Assembly: GCF_001641265.1 (NCBI RefSeq)
Contig: NW_020167533.1
Coordinates: forward strand, 868,001 to 932,000
Length of the DNA: 64,000 nt
Source of the DNA: Pseudogymnoascus destructans
Taxonomy: Eukaryota > Ascomycota > Leotiomycetes > Thelebolales > Thelebolaceae
Direction: 5' to 3'
The position numbers and the translations under genes were made by a program. Below, in pieces: positions 29,295-40,329 of this stretch (the first letter of the stretch is position 1; every line of letters begins with the position of its first letter). The notes under the pieces were generated by a model, which searched no databases, was not told the origin of the DNA, and was given only the letters and a program-made list of their open reading frames with translations.

Positions 29295-30840
29295 CATGTA
29301 TCTAAAGTGCTTTGAGCATGCCTATTCAGGTACAGTGCCTCTAATTCATGCTCTAGACGCTCAATTGCTCTTAAATGAGCTGTATGGAGCTCAGCACTAC
29401 CTTCAGTAAACTTAATAAGAACCTGCATAGCCTTTCGAGCTTCTTGTATATAGTAGCAGGCTCTTCAGGCTGCTCTTCTTCATCATCGTCTTGTGTTTGG
29501 CAGACACCTAAATGTTCTGCTATCAAGTCTTGTAAGACTTGTTCTTGACCTGCTTCGCCCTCTTTTTCTACTTCAACCTCCTCTTCTGGATTCAGGAAGT
29601 TTGAAATTGCCATCACATCATGTATATTCTCAGCCCTTGCTACCTGATCATAGAGAGCTGATATGTTTGGTGGATTGAGTGGTGTAGGAAGAGAGATTGG
29701 CGAAGTGACAAGAGTTGCGAAAGCAGGTTTATATAGTTGTATTTGTGAGGAAGTGGTTCCAGCTTCGTACAATCCAGTGAATTGCAAGGTGTATATTTAT
29801 TGACTTAAGAGGGTCTTGATTTGCCTCAAAGCATTCTAGCATATAAGACAGCCATTGCTGACAGTAGTTGGCCTTAAATGACTGAATAATTCCTTGATCT
29901 AAAGGCTGGAATCGACTTGTTGAATTAGCAGGTACCCAGCAGATTCGTATAATGTAGGTGGAGGTGCTAATTCCAATACTGTATAATGTGCTAAAAAGTT
30001 GTCCATTGTTAAGAGGACTTGCCTTGTGCTTCCAATATGTAAATAGAAAGCTTGGAACCATTCGACCATCACTGTTGTATTCATCCATGCTTTTTGATTC
30101 CATCTCCATTGCTCTCCTATAGTTGCAACATTGATATTCTTTAGAGCTCCTGGGGTCTTTGCTTTGCTAATAATCTAGACATTTAGTTGGTCATTTCCAG
30201 TTGCATTCACACAGAGTACTAAAGAGACTCGTGCTTTTTCCTTCTTCAATCCTGGCTGTGTATAAGTTGCAAGCCCCCTCGATGGTGTCATCTTCCAAAA
30301 TAATCCTGTTTCATCCATATTGTATATATCTTCCTCTTGAAACTCCCCTGCCAATGTTCGTAGGGCCTTCATCTCCTCTTCTGCTATTGCTGGAACAGAT
30401 ACTGCCTTGCCGTGTTGTGTGTGCTCTTTGATGTTATGTCTTTTTTTGAATTTCTGGATCCACCCATTACTGAATTCGGGACAAGTTTGATTGGCATATT
30501 GAGGTAGTTGCTGCCAGATCTGCTGGGCTTTCTGTCAAAGAAGTTCTCCACTAGTTACTCCTCCGTTCTCTTCAATGTGGTGCTGCCAAAGGATTAAGAT
30601 CTTCTCAAGATCTGGCCACTGCCCAAGGTGAAGGCGTGGTCGATTGCTGTCTGTAGTATTATCAATGCTGTCAAAGTGTAATGAAAGAGACTCAGGAACA
30701 CTTGATTCACTGATCTTATGGTTATACTGCTGTTGGAACCACTCAATACACGCCTTTTGCGAAGGTCGTGGGTGTTATTTATGTGCCCAAGCCCGTAAAG
30801 CACATCGCTGTTCAAGCCGTATCTGCTGTTTCTGTGGCAT
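29295..30840 (-). pseudogene. pogo-like (ARS-binding-protein type) transposase, decayed
   Basis: The ATG at 30840 starts MPQKQQIRLEQRCALRAWAH and meets TAA after 23 codons. The same frame continues with RPSQKACIEWFQQQY (N-terminal helix-turn-helix), a TGA near 30536, and a CENP-B-type domain. Then come YNMDETGLFWKMTPSRGLAT (first Asp), a shifted stretch with the second Asp (LLTMDNFLAHY) and PANSTSRFQPLDQGIIQSFK (third Asp). The acidic C-terminal region is near 29550. It is related to the plus-strand element at 31216-32620. Frames change at about 30175, 29900 and 29480. Confidence 0.82.
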
Positions 30841-30945
30841 ATTTGATAGCTGTAATAATGAAATAGTATACGATAAGAGAATAATGTACACATGCCTTCT
30901 CGTCTCTCATTGTAGGGAGTAGACTCTGGGTAGCTGAGGATCACG

Positions 30946-31140
30946 TGTCATAATTTGGGTGGGCTAACCGAGTCGGAACCGAGTCGGATGGGTTTCGCGT
31001 ACTTGAGACAATCTACTCACGGGGTTCCGCCATCGTCTTTTTTGTATCCTTCGTAGTAGACCTATAGGATAGCATCCGTTTAGCCTCCGACTCGCACTCT
31101 CATATGCTATTACTGTGAGCTGGGTGCCCTGTGTCATTAC
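30946..31140 (+). repeat. Truncated relative of the GypB LTR
   Basis: Shares the run TCTTTTTTGTATCCTTCGTA, the following AGACCTATAGGATAG, CCTCCGACTCGCACT and the GTGTCATTACA end with the GypB LTR. The left end (TGTCATAATTTGG) differs and lacks about 115 bases. It lies between two divergently placed pogo-like pseudogenes. Confidence 0.65.
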
Positions 31141-31215
31141 ACAAAACACAATACATCCGATATCGTGAGATCCTCCTTGAATATCGACTTATGCTAATCT
31201 TTTGAATCTTATAGA

Positions 31216-32620
31216 ATGCCTTCAAGAAAGCTCAATTTGATGACTATTGAACAGCGTCGTGCTCTTCGACAATGGACCGTCAACAAAACACCTCGACCTT
31301 CCCAAAAAGATTGTATTGCCTGGTTTTTTGAGAAGTACAACATTCGAATTAGTCAATCTACATCTCGGAATCCCTTAGCAGCCGATTTATCAACCTTAAT
31401 GATCCGATTAATACACCAACAATAGGGAAGAGGAACAATATGAATATACGTCAACAGGAAGTGGCTTGGCCAGATATTGAGGCTATTCTTTTTGAGTGGC
31501 AAGAACGAATCGATTCAAAAGGAGGTTTTACAACTGCGGAGATCTTACCAGAGAAGGCAAAGCGAATTTGATCACAACTACCACAATATCAAGGGAAGCC
31601 TTCGCCATAGTTTAGCATTGCTTGGATACAAAAATTTTGACTACGTCACAACATCCGGAATAGAAAGAGGCAAGGAGAAGGGGCATCAGTCAGTGAGACA
31701 GATGAGGACGAGATGAGGGCTATTCAGACAGTGGCTGGGGAGTATTTAGAGGACAACATTTATAACATGGACGAGACGGGTTTATACTGGAAGATGATGC
31801 CATCTCGTGGGCTTTCTACAATGGAGGCTCGAGTAGGAAGGAAGATGGACAAGGCAAGGATGTCTGTTGTATTCTGTTGTAATGCTGCTGGTACTGATCG
31901 ATGTCCTCCTTGGTTTATTGGCAAGGCGAAAACGCCTTGAGCTTTACGAAACATCGACGTCATAGCAATGGGAGGGGTTTGGAGGTGGAATAAGAAGGCT
32001 TGGATGAATCAGTTTATTATGGCAGAATGGTTAAGGGCTTTTTATGCTCGTATTGGTACAACACGGGAGGTTCTTCTCACCATGGACAACTTTTCAGCAC
32101 ATATCAAGGCCCTCGAATCGACACCACCCCCTGCGAATATATCTGGCTTCCTCCCAATGCAACAAGTCGATTTCAAGCCCTAGATCAAGGTATCATTGCC
32201 TCTGTCAAAGCTCATTACCGTCGACAATGGCTCCTTTACATCCTTGACACTTTTGAAAGGAATGAAGATCCTGTCCAAACGATGAATATACCACTTGCTA
32301 TTGAATGGCTTCTTTGATCCTGGAATCACGACCTTACAAACTCGACAATCTATAACAATTTTCGAAAGAGTACGATTGTTCAAAAGCCAGTTCAACTACC
32401 CTCACAACCTCTTCCTGATATTACCAATCTCTATCAACGAGTACAACAAGCTGGGAATGTACATAACACTATGGATCTTTTGAGCTTTTTAAATCAGTCG
32501 ATGAGGATATACAAGAGTTAGAGGTGTGGGACGATTTTCAGGGGGGGATGCTATTCTTGAGGATATCATGTCACAATACGTCCCAGATACCACTCAAGAT
32601 GATAAACGTGTTGAGTTTTG
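31216..32620 (+). pseudogene. pogo-like (ARS-binding-protein type) transposase, decayed
   Basis: The ATG at 31216 opens MPSRKLNLMTIEQRRALRQW, with a helix-turn-helix region RPSQKDCIAWFFEKYNIRIS. Frames then change several times. At 31713 comes EDNIYNMDETGLYWKMMPSR (first Asp). At 31968-32183 follow EVLLTMDNFSAH (second) and, in another frame, PPNATSRFQALDQGIIASVK (third). Homology runs on to about 32620 in an acidic tail. It is the plus-strand counterpart of 29295-30840 and lies head to head with it. Confidence 0.82.
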
Positions 32621-33438
32621 ACATTTAAACAAGCTACACGTCGCATACTTTAAAACATAGACAGGTGAACAGGTTGGGTGCCCTCTAAATTGGGGAGGAG
32701 GCGGCTACGGATGTAAGTAGTTGTTCTCCGTTTCTTCGCTCCAATGCATTTATTATTAGACCACATTGTCTCTAACATGCACTACTGACACAAATTCTAG
32801 GCCCCAAAGGGCCTTCACTTCTCTGACACCGGTCCGGAAGTGGCCGTGGCCCACCCTCCACCATTTCCCAGTGCATGATATTCAAAGGTGGTGCTGGCCC
32901 CGGAAACTGCACCCCCCTCGAAATTTGAGATCTCCGGTATCAACGTCCATTCTGTCCGCGGTACCACCAAGCACACCAAGGTTAGCAGTTTCCAATACAG
33001 CGCCGTCAAGCCTAGGCACGATATTAAGATTCACGGATGAGCACCTTCTATTGAAGTCGAACGGGACTAAGACCGATTCATTTTTGAGTTCGAGTGTCTC
33101 TAATACGCGCAGCCATAAGTTCACAGGTCCCGCATGCGAGGGCGCGAGTGGTACGAGAGGGTGCTAGACATTTCGTGTGGCTTATCGAGATATCTCAATT
33201 GGTCTAGTAATTTCGTGCTCCCAAAATACACTGGTGTTTTAGATTGTCGCTTCGAGTCAGTTTGAGATACGGCATCTTAGAGGTCGCTTTAGAATGCCGT
33301 CTGTAGCTTGATTATGTCGTTGTCATAGTTAACTATAATGCTTAGTTTTCACGATAACGATACTTGAATATGGACCCCTGGGAGCATGTAGACAATATCA
33401 GATGATTTAAAAATCCATTAATAAAATTTATTTCCCTC
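32621..33438. other. Intergenic, no gene assigned
   Basis: Between the pogo remnant and the esterase. Around 32810-33160 several frames on both strands stay open for 60-130 codons (for example KFEISGINVHSVRGTTKHTK on the plus strand near 32930), which hints at a decayed gene. I recognise no family, and the frames are interrupted. Confidence 0.35.
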
Positions 33439-35221
33439 TCACTGGTGTATCGACGGGCCAATCCTACTGAAAAACTCACACCTCGCCTGCATGTGCGTAT
33501 TCACAACCTCCATCGCCGTAGTATTAGTCTCAAGCCGAATCCGATTCATCCCCTCCCCCCCGCCCCACTGTTCCCACCTTGGGCTCCCCTCCATCCGAAA
33601 CACATTCGGGTCGTAGGTCCGGATAAAGCTTGTCCAGTATCCCTGCATCAAGGGAACAGCATTTCTGTTTATCGAGTAGTACGATGCCGGCGCCACGCCG
33701 CGCGAATATTCGGGCCCAAAAATCGCATTCACCTCAACCGTGTGCGAGACGCCAAGGCCGTTGGCTTTGCTGACAGGGTCTTCAACGTTGTAGCGGTAGT
33801 TCCAGCTAGGGATCGATTTCTTGGCGTACACGGCGCTGAGGTACATTGCGGGACACATGTATCGCATGTGGCCGTAGGCGTCGGAGGTAGACTGCCAGTA
33901 GCGACCAGCACCTGGGTATTTCATGCCCTGTAGATAGAACTCATCGATGCGCGCGAGATGCTCCTTTGTAAGTAGGGGGAATTGTGTGCGGAGAAAGTAG
34001 TTCATCGCGGCTACGGTGTCGGCCGACATAGGGCCGAAGATTGTACCTCCGTTCGTATCATCACTACTCTTTCGTCAGTGGGCGAGAATGAAACTATGAA
34101 CGAGGGAACATACCCGAAAATTACGGGGACTTTGATGAATTTTCCTTGTCCAAAAAGATTATAGGTAAAATCGGTTGTGATATCTCCATCAACAACGTTT
34201 GAGTACATGAAGAGCGGAAGATCGTCCGTCCCCCCTGGTGTTGGAATATTGAAATTTACAGCCTGCAAATCTCTTTCCGAGACCTTTCGTAAACAAGCCA
34301 AAGTGTCAGACGCCGACTTGCAACCAGCACGTTCAACTAGAGCATCGTATTGGTATTGGCTCTCTTTAACCGTAAACTGGACTCCGAAAGACGGACTCTC
34401 CGCAGCCGTAGCATGGAACAGGTTATCATCACGACCGCCATATGCAGTCAAATGAAGGTTGATAGATGCTGCCCCGGCACTGCTTCCTCCGAGCGTGACA
34501 TGTTTAGTTGCTCCACCAAACTGCTCATCCGTTAGCTGGGCTACCAGAGGCCAAAAGAATGGAAATATTCGTACGTTGCTAATATGTCTTTGCACCCACT
34601 CAAACACCTTCCTCTGGTCTTTCAATCCAACATTAAAATCGCCTTCTTTTCTAATTTCATCACTAGCCAAAAATCCGTAGGGGCCAACGCGATAATTAAA
34701 AGTGATGACGATAATATTCTTGTCGGAGGCTTTGACAAGACCCACGCCACTATAGTTAGGATTGGAATTCGAATTGAAACCACCACCTTGGATATAAATA
34801 AAAACCGGCAGTGGTTCCCCTTGTTTGGCGTTTGTAGGGGCGTACACGTCTAGAAAGAGGCAGTCTTCTGAGTACCCGGGGGTATTGGGAGGTGCAGTCG
34901 TCGAGATGCATACATCGCCAAACTGTAAAGACACACTTACGTCAGTTTCTCAAAAATCGAAGGACGGCGCAAGAGACTTACTGCGTCTGCCTTTTGTAAA
35001 GTTGTGGTCTTAAGGGGATCTCTGGGCGCTCTAAATCGCAAGTCTCCTACTGGAGGTGCTGCATATCGTATGCCGAGCCACCGCGATACACCATTCTCGA
35101 GAGAGGTCCCTTGATACGAAGAGTAACCCAGATCAACAATGTTGACATCTAGCTCAGCTGGAAGCGCAAGCACAGAGACAGTAAATAGCGACAGTATATA
35201 CAAAATAGCCGCTAACATCAC
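33439..35221 (-). CDS. Secreted type B carboxylesterase/lipase
   Basis: Four exons: 34982-35221, 34575-34922, 34114-34520 and 33439-34063. The introns are 59, 54 and 50 bp, all GT-AG, and together give 539 residues. A signal peptide (MMLAAILYILSLFTVSVLAL) leads. Family motifs: SRWLGIRYAAPPVGDLRF, EDCLFLDVYAP, the oxyanion region YIQGGGFNSNSN, the nucleophile elbow VTLGGSSAGAAS (Ser), and the His region SHTVEVNAIFGPEY. Where the catalytic acid Glu usually sits (DEGT/NEGT), this protein has DDTNGGTIF, so the acid may be supplied differently or be lacking. Relatives hydrolyse carboxylic esters outside the cell. All splice junctions keep frame. Next neighbour on the same strand is a secreted oxidoreductase. 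Confidence 0.9.
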
Positions 35222-36287
35222 GAACGAGAGACGCTGGTAACAACTCCTGAAGAAACAAAATCACAAAACATCGAACAAGGCACGAGAGGCACGCACCTAA
35301 TTAAATACCTACCTAGTAATCTATCACATTGATGTTAATGACCTACTAGCATAGTCTGTTCGTGACCTACCAGTTACTGTCAGCAGCTAACTGGTTCCGC
35401 ATGTAATGTTCGGAGTTGGCGACGAAGGTCAGGTTGTACCAAGCTTAATTCTGACCTTGTATTAGTGGGGCCGGCGGGTCTAATCAATGTGGGGTAAAAC
35501 TCGCACCGGACACAATAAATTGTGCCGATCAAGACGAAATATTGGCCGAAGGATCTCAATAGAGCGCGTGTATTATATGATTCATCCCCTTCAACGTCGT
35601 CACCTCGGCCTCTGAAGTAAGGTCCAGTAGGAACGCCATGCAAGGCATGCAGCCATATGCAGCCAGATATAGGTCCGATAGGAGCACAGTGTTGGTATGC
35701 TTCGTTCCATTCCATAGGCTTATGACGAAATGCCATCGTTTAAACATCGCCGTTTCCGTCAAACTACATGTCTTGGCATGCAACTCCAGACGTAAAGCGC
35801 CGCAACTCCGCGGGTTTGACAGGCCTAGATCTACTTAGCGCTGTCCGGACCTAAGGGTACGTTATCTGAGCTTCATAATATGCTTATCACATGAGTTATA
35901 ATATCAGATCAACACTTATCCCAAGTAAATAGCTGGTACTGCAAGCTAGAATCGCCAAAATTCATGCGATGGCAGAGAAAGATACCAGAGAGCGAAGGTG
36001 GAATGCACAGAGCGAAAACGGAGAATTGGCTGAAATAAGATGGGTCGAGGCCCTTGCGATGGCTGAGCTCAAGTATGACAGCCATAAAGTGGTATCACGA
36101 TATTTATTTCTCTAGGGCTGCACACCTTGCATTCCTTTTCTATATTCCAGCTCTCTCGCGAGCCCCAGAGAGACATGACCGTTGCCAGCCGTCTCCAGCC
36201 GATGTTTCATACGCCCTATGTTCATCTCGGTGGAAATAGGTTCACTACCATCATCACATTCTGTCGCACAGTCGGCCGACTAAAACA
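35222..36287. other. Intergenic region
   Basis: About 1 kb between the esterase and the hairpin pair, holding the esterase promoter side. Open frames here (35380-35736 and others) are short and show no family features. Confidence 0.4.
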
Positions 36288-36427
36288 GGGCTCATGACTT
36301 TGCTAAGTGCTGAAATCAAAATTCAGCACTTAGCAAAGTCATGAGCCCTCGGAGCGTTATACTTATGGCTTATCGATGTTTGTAATTCACAACAAACATC
36401 GATAAGCCATAAGTATAACGCTCCGAG
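36288..36427. repeat. Two adjoining perfect hairpins
   Basis: Hairpin 1: arms 36288-36314 and 36322-36348, 27 bases each without mismatch, 7-base loop. Hairpin 2: arms 36348-36383 and 36392-36427, 36 bases each without mismatch, 8-base loop. They touch at base 36348. Neither encodes protein. They lie about 95 bases beyond the stop codon of the FAD oxidoreductase, so they could act as its 3' structure or form a cruciform. Confidence 0.92.
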
Positions 36428-36520
36428 TGTAAAGCTCCGCGTCTAACGCTCTGTCTGTGACAAATATAGCAAACATAAAGCCATATAAGAAAGTAAATCA
36501 TCTTTTTCGCCAATCCCGCT

Positions 36521-38285
36521 CTACAGCTTGAATCCACCGGGCACCCTCTTCTGGAACACCTGGAGAGGATCGTACTTATGACTAGCCGCCTTTAGCTTCG
36601 CCACATTCTCGGCTCCGTATCCTGTGATCGGGGTCTGGGTCTTGTGTGCGTAGTTTAGGTACTCGTACTTATTTAAGGTCCCCTTCTTCTCGGCGAAGGC
36701 GTTGGCCTTGGCAAGCGTGTCAATTATAGCCGCAGTGACTGCCTTCTCGTCGGCCGGGTTTGGCCAAGAGGCACTCATAAGTGCAACTATAATAATGCGA
36801 TTAGTTACATGTCAGGTGATTCCAGCAAAGACACAAGAAAACGGTGCAACTTACGAACAAGATTGCCACTCGATTCATGGAGGCCGAGGGAGTTCCCGCC
36901 CTTAATATCACCCCACTTCGTGATCTGGGTCGGCAATGGCTGAAGCGAAAGATACCAAACCAGGTCCTCAACGTCGGCAACAGGTTGCAGCAAAGTGTTG
37001 GCTTGGTTGAATAGGTTGGTGATAGTTTCCAAGTCGTTTGTATATGTCTGAGTGTACATGATTTGGCCTCTCCCATAAGGAATGGAGTCCTCCATCTCTA
37101 TGCCAAAGTCGGACATGTTGCTGATGCGCATGGTGCTGAATAGCTGGGGCTGGATGCTGGTGAACTCATTGAAAACTGGTGGGTACTGCTGCGCTTTCGT
37201 ATATTCATAGTTGTTAGCAACAAACCACCCTCCTTGGATTTTACTGTAGCCATAGCTATTAATAATGGCACCATACTCGTCAAATCTGTTCTGGCCATTG
37301 AAGTTGGCAAAGGCAGCGAGATGTTGCGGAGCTGTGGAAATTGGATAAACGACGGTTCCACCCCAGAATTTACCTTGGTCGAAAACTTCGAGTTCAATGC
37401 GAGTGACAACGCCGAGGTTGTTGCTGCCTCCCTTGAGAGCGGACCAGAGGGTCGGGTTGGTCTTTGCGTTTGCAACGACAACTTTACCAGATGCAAGAAC
37501 AACCTTGGCATGTGAGCACAACAATCTTCAAAACATATATTCGGGATTTATGTCTTACCTCGAATTCGGTGACGGTATCGCAGACGAAGCCATAACGTGG
37601 CGCAAAGAAGGACATGCCACCTCCGGTTGTGAGTCCACCGACGCCGACGGACGCAACACGGCCACCAGATACTCCTAGTCCAAGAGCATCAAGCTTCAAG
37701 TAGACATCAATCCACCTGTTTCCTGGTCCAATTGAAACTGTCTTCCTGTCCTCTGCGGGGATGACGTGGTTGAGAGCACTCAGGTCAATATCAACTCCAT
37801 CCTGGATCGTCGCCGATCCGGCCCATGGAGTATGACCACCACTTCGGACTGCGAACTGGCACGTGAGACCCGAGAATTGTCCTACCAGCGAGAGCGTGCT
37901 CAAGATTCCAACAGCTTCTTGAACATCTTTACTTGTTGTCGGGGACACGACACAGGCTGGTGTAATGACATTGTTCTGTTCAGAGAAGAACGAGCCGATA
38001 GATGCGTTGTAAGGCGCACTGTTTGGGAAGGAGATTTTGGAGCCCAGTCCAAGCTTCAGGATTTGGCACTGGAAACGATTTGTTAACTTTACTCCCAGCA
38101 CCGGCTACGAATATTGAGACATTGCATCGCACTTACGCAGTCGACCCCGGCGATGTGGCCGTCGCGGCAACCGCAGCTGCAGCCTCATTGCGAGCTTCTA
38201 CATTGCCAGTGGGGTTGGCCGAAACTAGGCCAACCAGGCCCAGTACAGCTGCCGAGTTCCCAATTGAAAACTGCATGACCTTCAT
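36521..38285 (-). CDS. Secreted FAD-linked oxidoreductase (berberine bridge enzyme-like)
   Basis: Exons 37559-38068, 36855-37503 and 36521-36786 join cleanly across introns of 55 and 68 bp and encode about 474 residues. An upstream exon (38137-38285) gives a signal peptide, MQFSIGNSAAVLGLVGLVSA. FAD-binding features: SEQNNVITPACVVSPTTSKD, then FAVRSGGHTPWAGSATIQDG with the His that carries FAD in this family, and GGGMSFFAPRYGFVCDTVTE. The C-terminal BBE-like end reads LNKYEYLNYAHKTQ ... YDPLQVFQKRVPGGFKL. The obvious first intron (38069-38136) joins exon 1 in phase 2 to exon 2 in phase 0, so either a base is lost there or the true splice differs. Many relatives act in secondary metabolism or sugar oxidation. 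The substrate cannot be told. Confidence 0.85.
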
Positions 38286-39121
38286 GCTGTCTCTTTCAGA
38301 TATGCGACAAGAGGCTGCGCTTGGCTTTGTCTTTCGCACAAGCAGAGCGAGTCAGAAGTCTCAAGGTGAGATGAGGAAATTAAAAGTCGGTCAAGGGAAG
38401 CCTTGTCATAATAAGTACTGAAGGATGCGCGCTGCGCTTACTTATAATATCACACGTGTAGTACCGCCGTACCACGTCAGCAATCTGCGCCTGACGATGT
38501 GTTGCATTGTTCCTTTGAAACTTACCGGATGACCCATGTTTCTGGGATCTCAATCCTCTGAACAGAATAACAGAATGGTACTGCATGTCGCGTGGGTTGA
38601 ATTAGAGGCTGACATTTTCGTGATGCTGGCGGAGCATTGCAAGTGGGGGAAAACAACTCTATTTGCAAAACAAAATGCCGTATCTGACCTGGCAGTTGGT
38701 TCTGAAACTCCGGATTTCGGCAAGGGGGGTGCTTGCTTCCTTCACGTTATTCCCACGCAGTCCAGTCGCCAGCAACGCCGTATTCGTATTCACTTACTCT
38801 GCACTGCATACTATACTGTACTTTGCAGTTTTCCGGCGAAGGTAAGTATTGATATCTGCAAGGCCCCGATCTGTCGGTGACGATGAAGCTGATTGTAGCA
38901 CCAGCTGCCAAGTGCCGAGCACCTGACTTCGGAACTAGATCCTGCCAAGACTATGCCAATGTGACACCATCACGGGTAAGGCCAGACGGCGGGCTTCCCG
39001 TTGGTGGATCAGGGCGCGGGGTGAGGAAGGAGATCATCTTTCATTCACAAAGGATTTCTTGTGCATCTTGAGTTTGTCAAACCTGAAAACCAGGTAAAAG
39101 CCCCGAGCTTCATAATGGAGT
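38286..39121. other. Intergenic region upstream of the oxidoreductase
   Basis: A plus-strand frame at 38536-38880 (114 residues, MFLGSQSSEQNNRMVLHVAW) has no recognisable domain and weak coding character. The oxidoreductase promoter should lie near 38290-38500. Nothing else is assigned. Confidence 0.35.
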
Positions 39122-39189
39122 CTAATCGTCGATGTTCGCGTCGACCACCTGTAAGATGATCGGTGGTCGGTGCGAACACCGACGATTAG
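39122..39189. repeat. Imperfect hairpin
   Basis: 28-base arms (39122-39149 and 39162-39189) with three mismatches around a 12-base loop. Starts CTAATCGTCG and ends CGACGATTAG. Possibly a small relic of a fold-back element. Confidence 0.8.
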
Positions 39190-39266
39190 TCCGTCTACGA
39201 TCCTGCGATTACTCTGCTCACACGATCAATATGCTCCGGCTCAACCACGAATAGGTTGTATTCTAG

Positions 39267-39543
39267 GGCAAGATTTTAGACACACTTCCGCCAAAGTAAC
39301 TTTTCGACTTCTCAACTTTTTATACTCCTTTAGTTATATATTCTGTAGCTATCGCCGAACTCTTACAGTTCGGCGTGCAATACATACCATTACGATTGAG
39401 ACTTGTTGCATCCCGAACGCGACTCCTCAGTTCGGTCCGGTTGGTGACTGCACACTGCGCCAACCAACACCTACCCAGAGTAATGCAACGCAACGCTAAA
39501 AGTCGAAAAGTTACTTTGGCGGAAGTGTGTCTAAAATCTTGCC
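39267..39543. mobile_element. MITE-like element with 44-bp perfect terminal repeats
   Basis: The arms 39267-39310 and 39500-39543 are exact inverted copies (GGCAAGATTTTAGACACACT and onward). The element is 277 bases, non-coding, with a small inner hairpin CGCCGAACTcttacAGTTCGGCG at 39354-39376. I could not fix a target duplication, though GTATTC occurs just outside on both sides. Confidence 0.8.
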
Positions 39544-39623
39544 GTCTGTATTCACGGATACGCCGACTAAACCACGAATGTCATAATTCGCAGATAGGCC
39601 AACCTAACCGCGAATGGTAATAG

Positions 39624-40034
39624 TGTAACGCTACTTCCTAAACGATAGGATGCATAGACGTTTCTTACGTAAAGGTTTAACTCGATAGAGGAGGAGGGGA
39701 TTAGACACAAAGGCTTCTAAGTAACACGTTATAGTATGTAAAGAATACTATATTAAGTTAAGTAGATAGGAGCTTTGCTCCTATCTAAGAACTAACTATC
39801 TACTTATATTATAGCGTCGTGCTAAATGGATCCTATACTAGATCATACTATTATTATAAGCCATTATGAGTCTGCTCAATCCCTCATGATCCTATACTAG
39901 ATCATACTATTATTATAAGCCATTATGAGTCTCCTCAATCCCTCATGATCCTATATGACCTAGATCATCCTAGATCATAGAAACTCCCTAATCCTTCCCC
40001 TAACATTATACTAATGCTAGGGTGATCTGTAACA
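39624..40034 (-). repeat. Solo LTR of the 25530 family
   Basis: On the plus strand it starts TGTAACGCTACTTCC and ends CTGTAACA, the reverse orientation to the copy at 25530. The U3 side carries a 61-base unit (GATCCTATACTAGATCATAC and onward) in two tandem copies at about 39828-39950. No internal retroelement sequence adjoins. Confidence 0.78.
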
Positions 40035-40329
40035 AATAATGTTTGTAACAAGTAATGTTTGTAATGGCATAATGAGCACTTTGGCGTAATGAGCACTATG
40101 GCATCTTTCGAAATCATCTAATAAATTATCTTCCTCATTCTCTTGTTGTTGTTGATGTAGTAGTTGTTGTTGTGTTAGAGGTAATTCGTTATTAAATTCC
40201 TCTCTTAATACTCTATTAACATATTAGTATAACGTGGTTTATCAGTACCCGGTTAATATCAGTACCCGGTTAACTTTTCGCGTTTTCTCTACCCCCTAGC
40301 TTCAATACGCGTTATTTCAATAATAAAGT

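Noticed and set aside
33445..33933. Plus-strand frame of 162 codons
   Set aside because: Antisense shadow of the carboxylesterase last exon, with no family features.
36521..38285. Esterase and oxidoreductase as part of a secondary metabolite cluster
   Set aside because: No synthase, transporter or regulator is visible nearby; two secreted enzymes side by side are not enough.
39122..39189. Possible tRNA or structured RNA gene
   Set aside because: A simple imperfect hairpin with no cloverleaf or conserved tRNA boxes.
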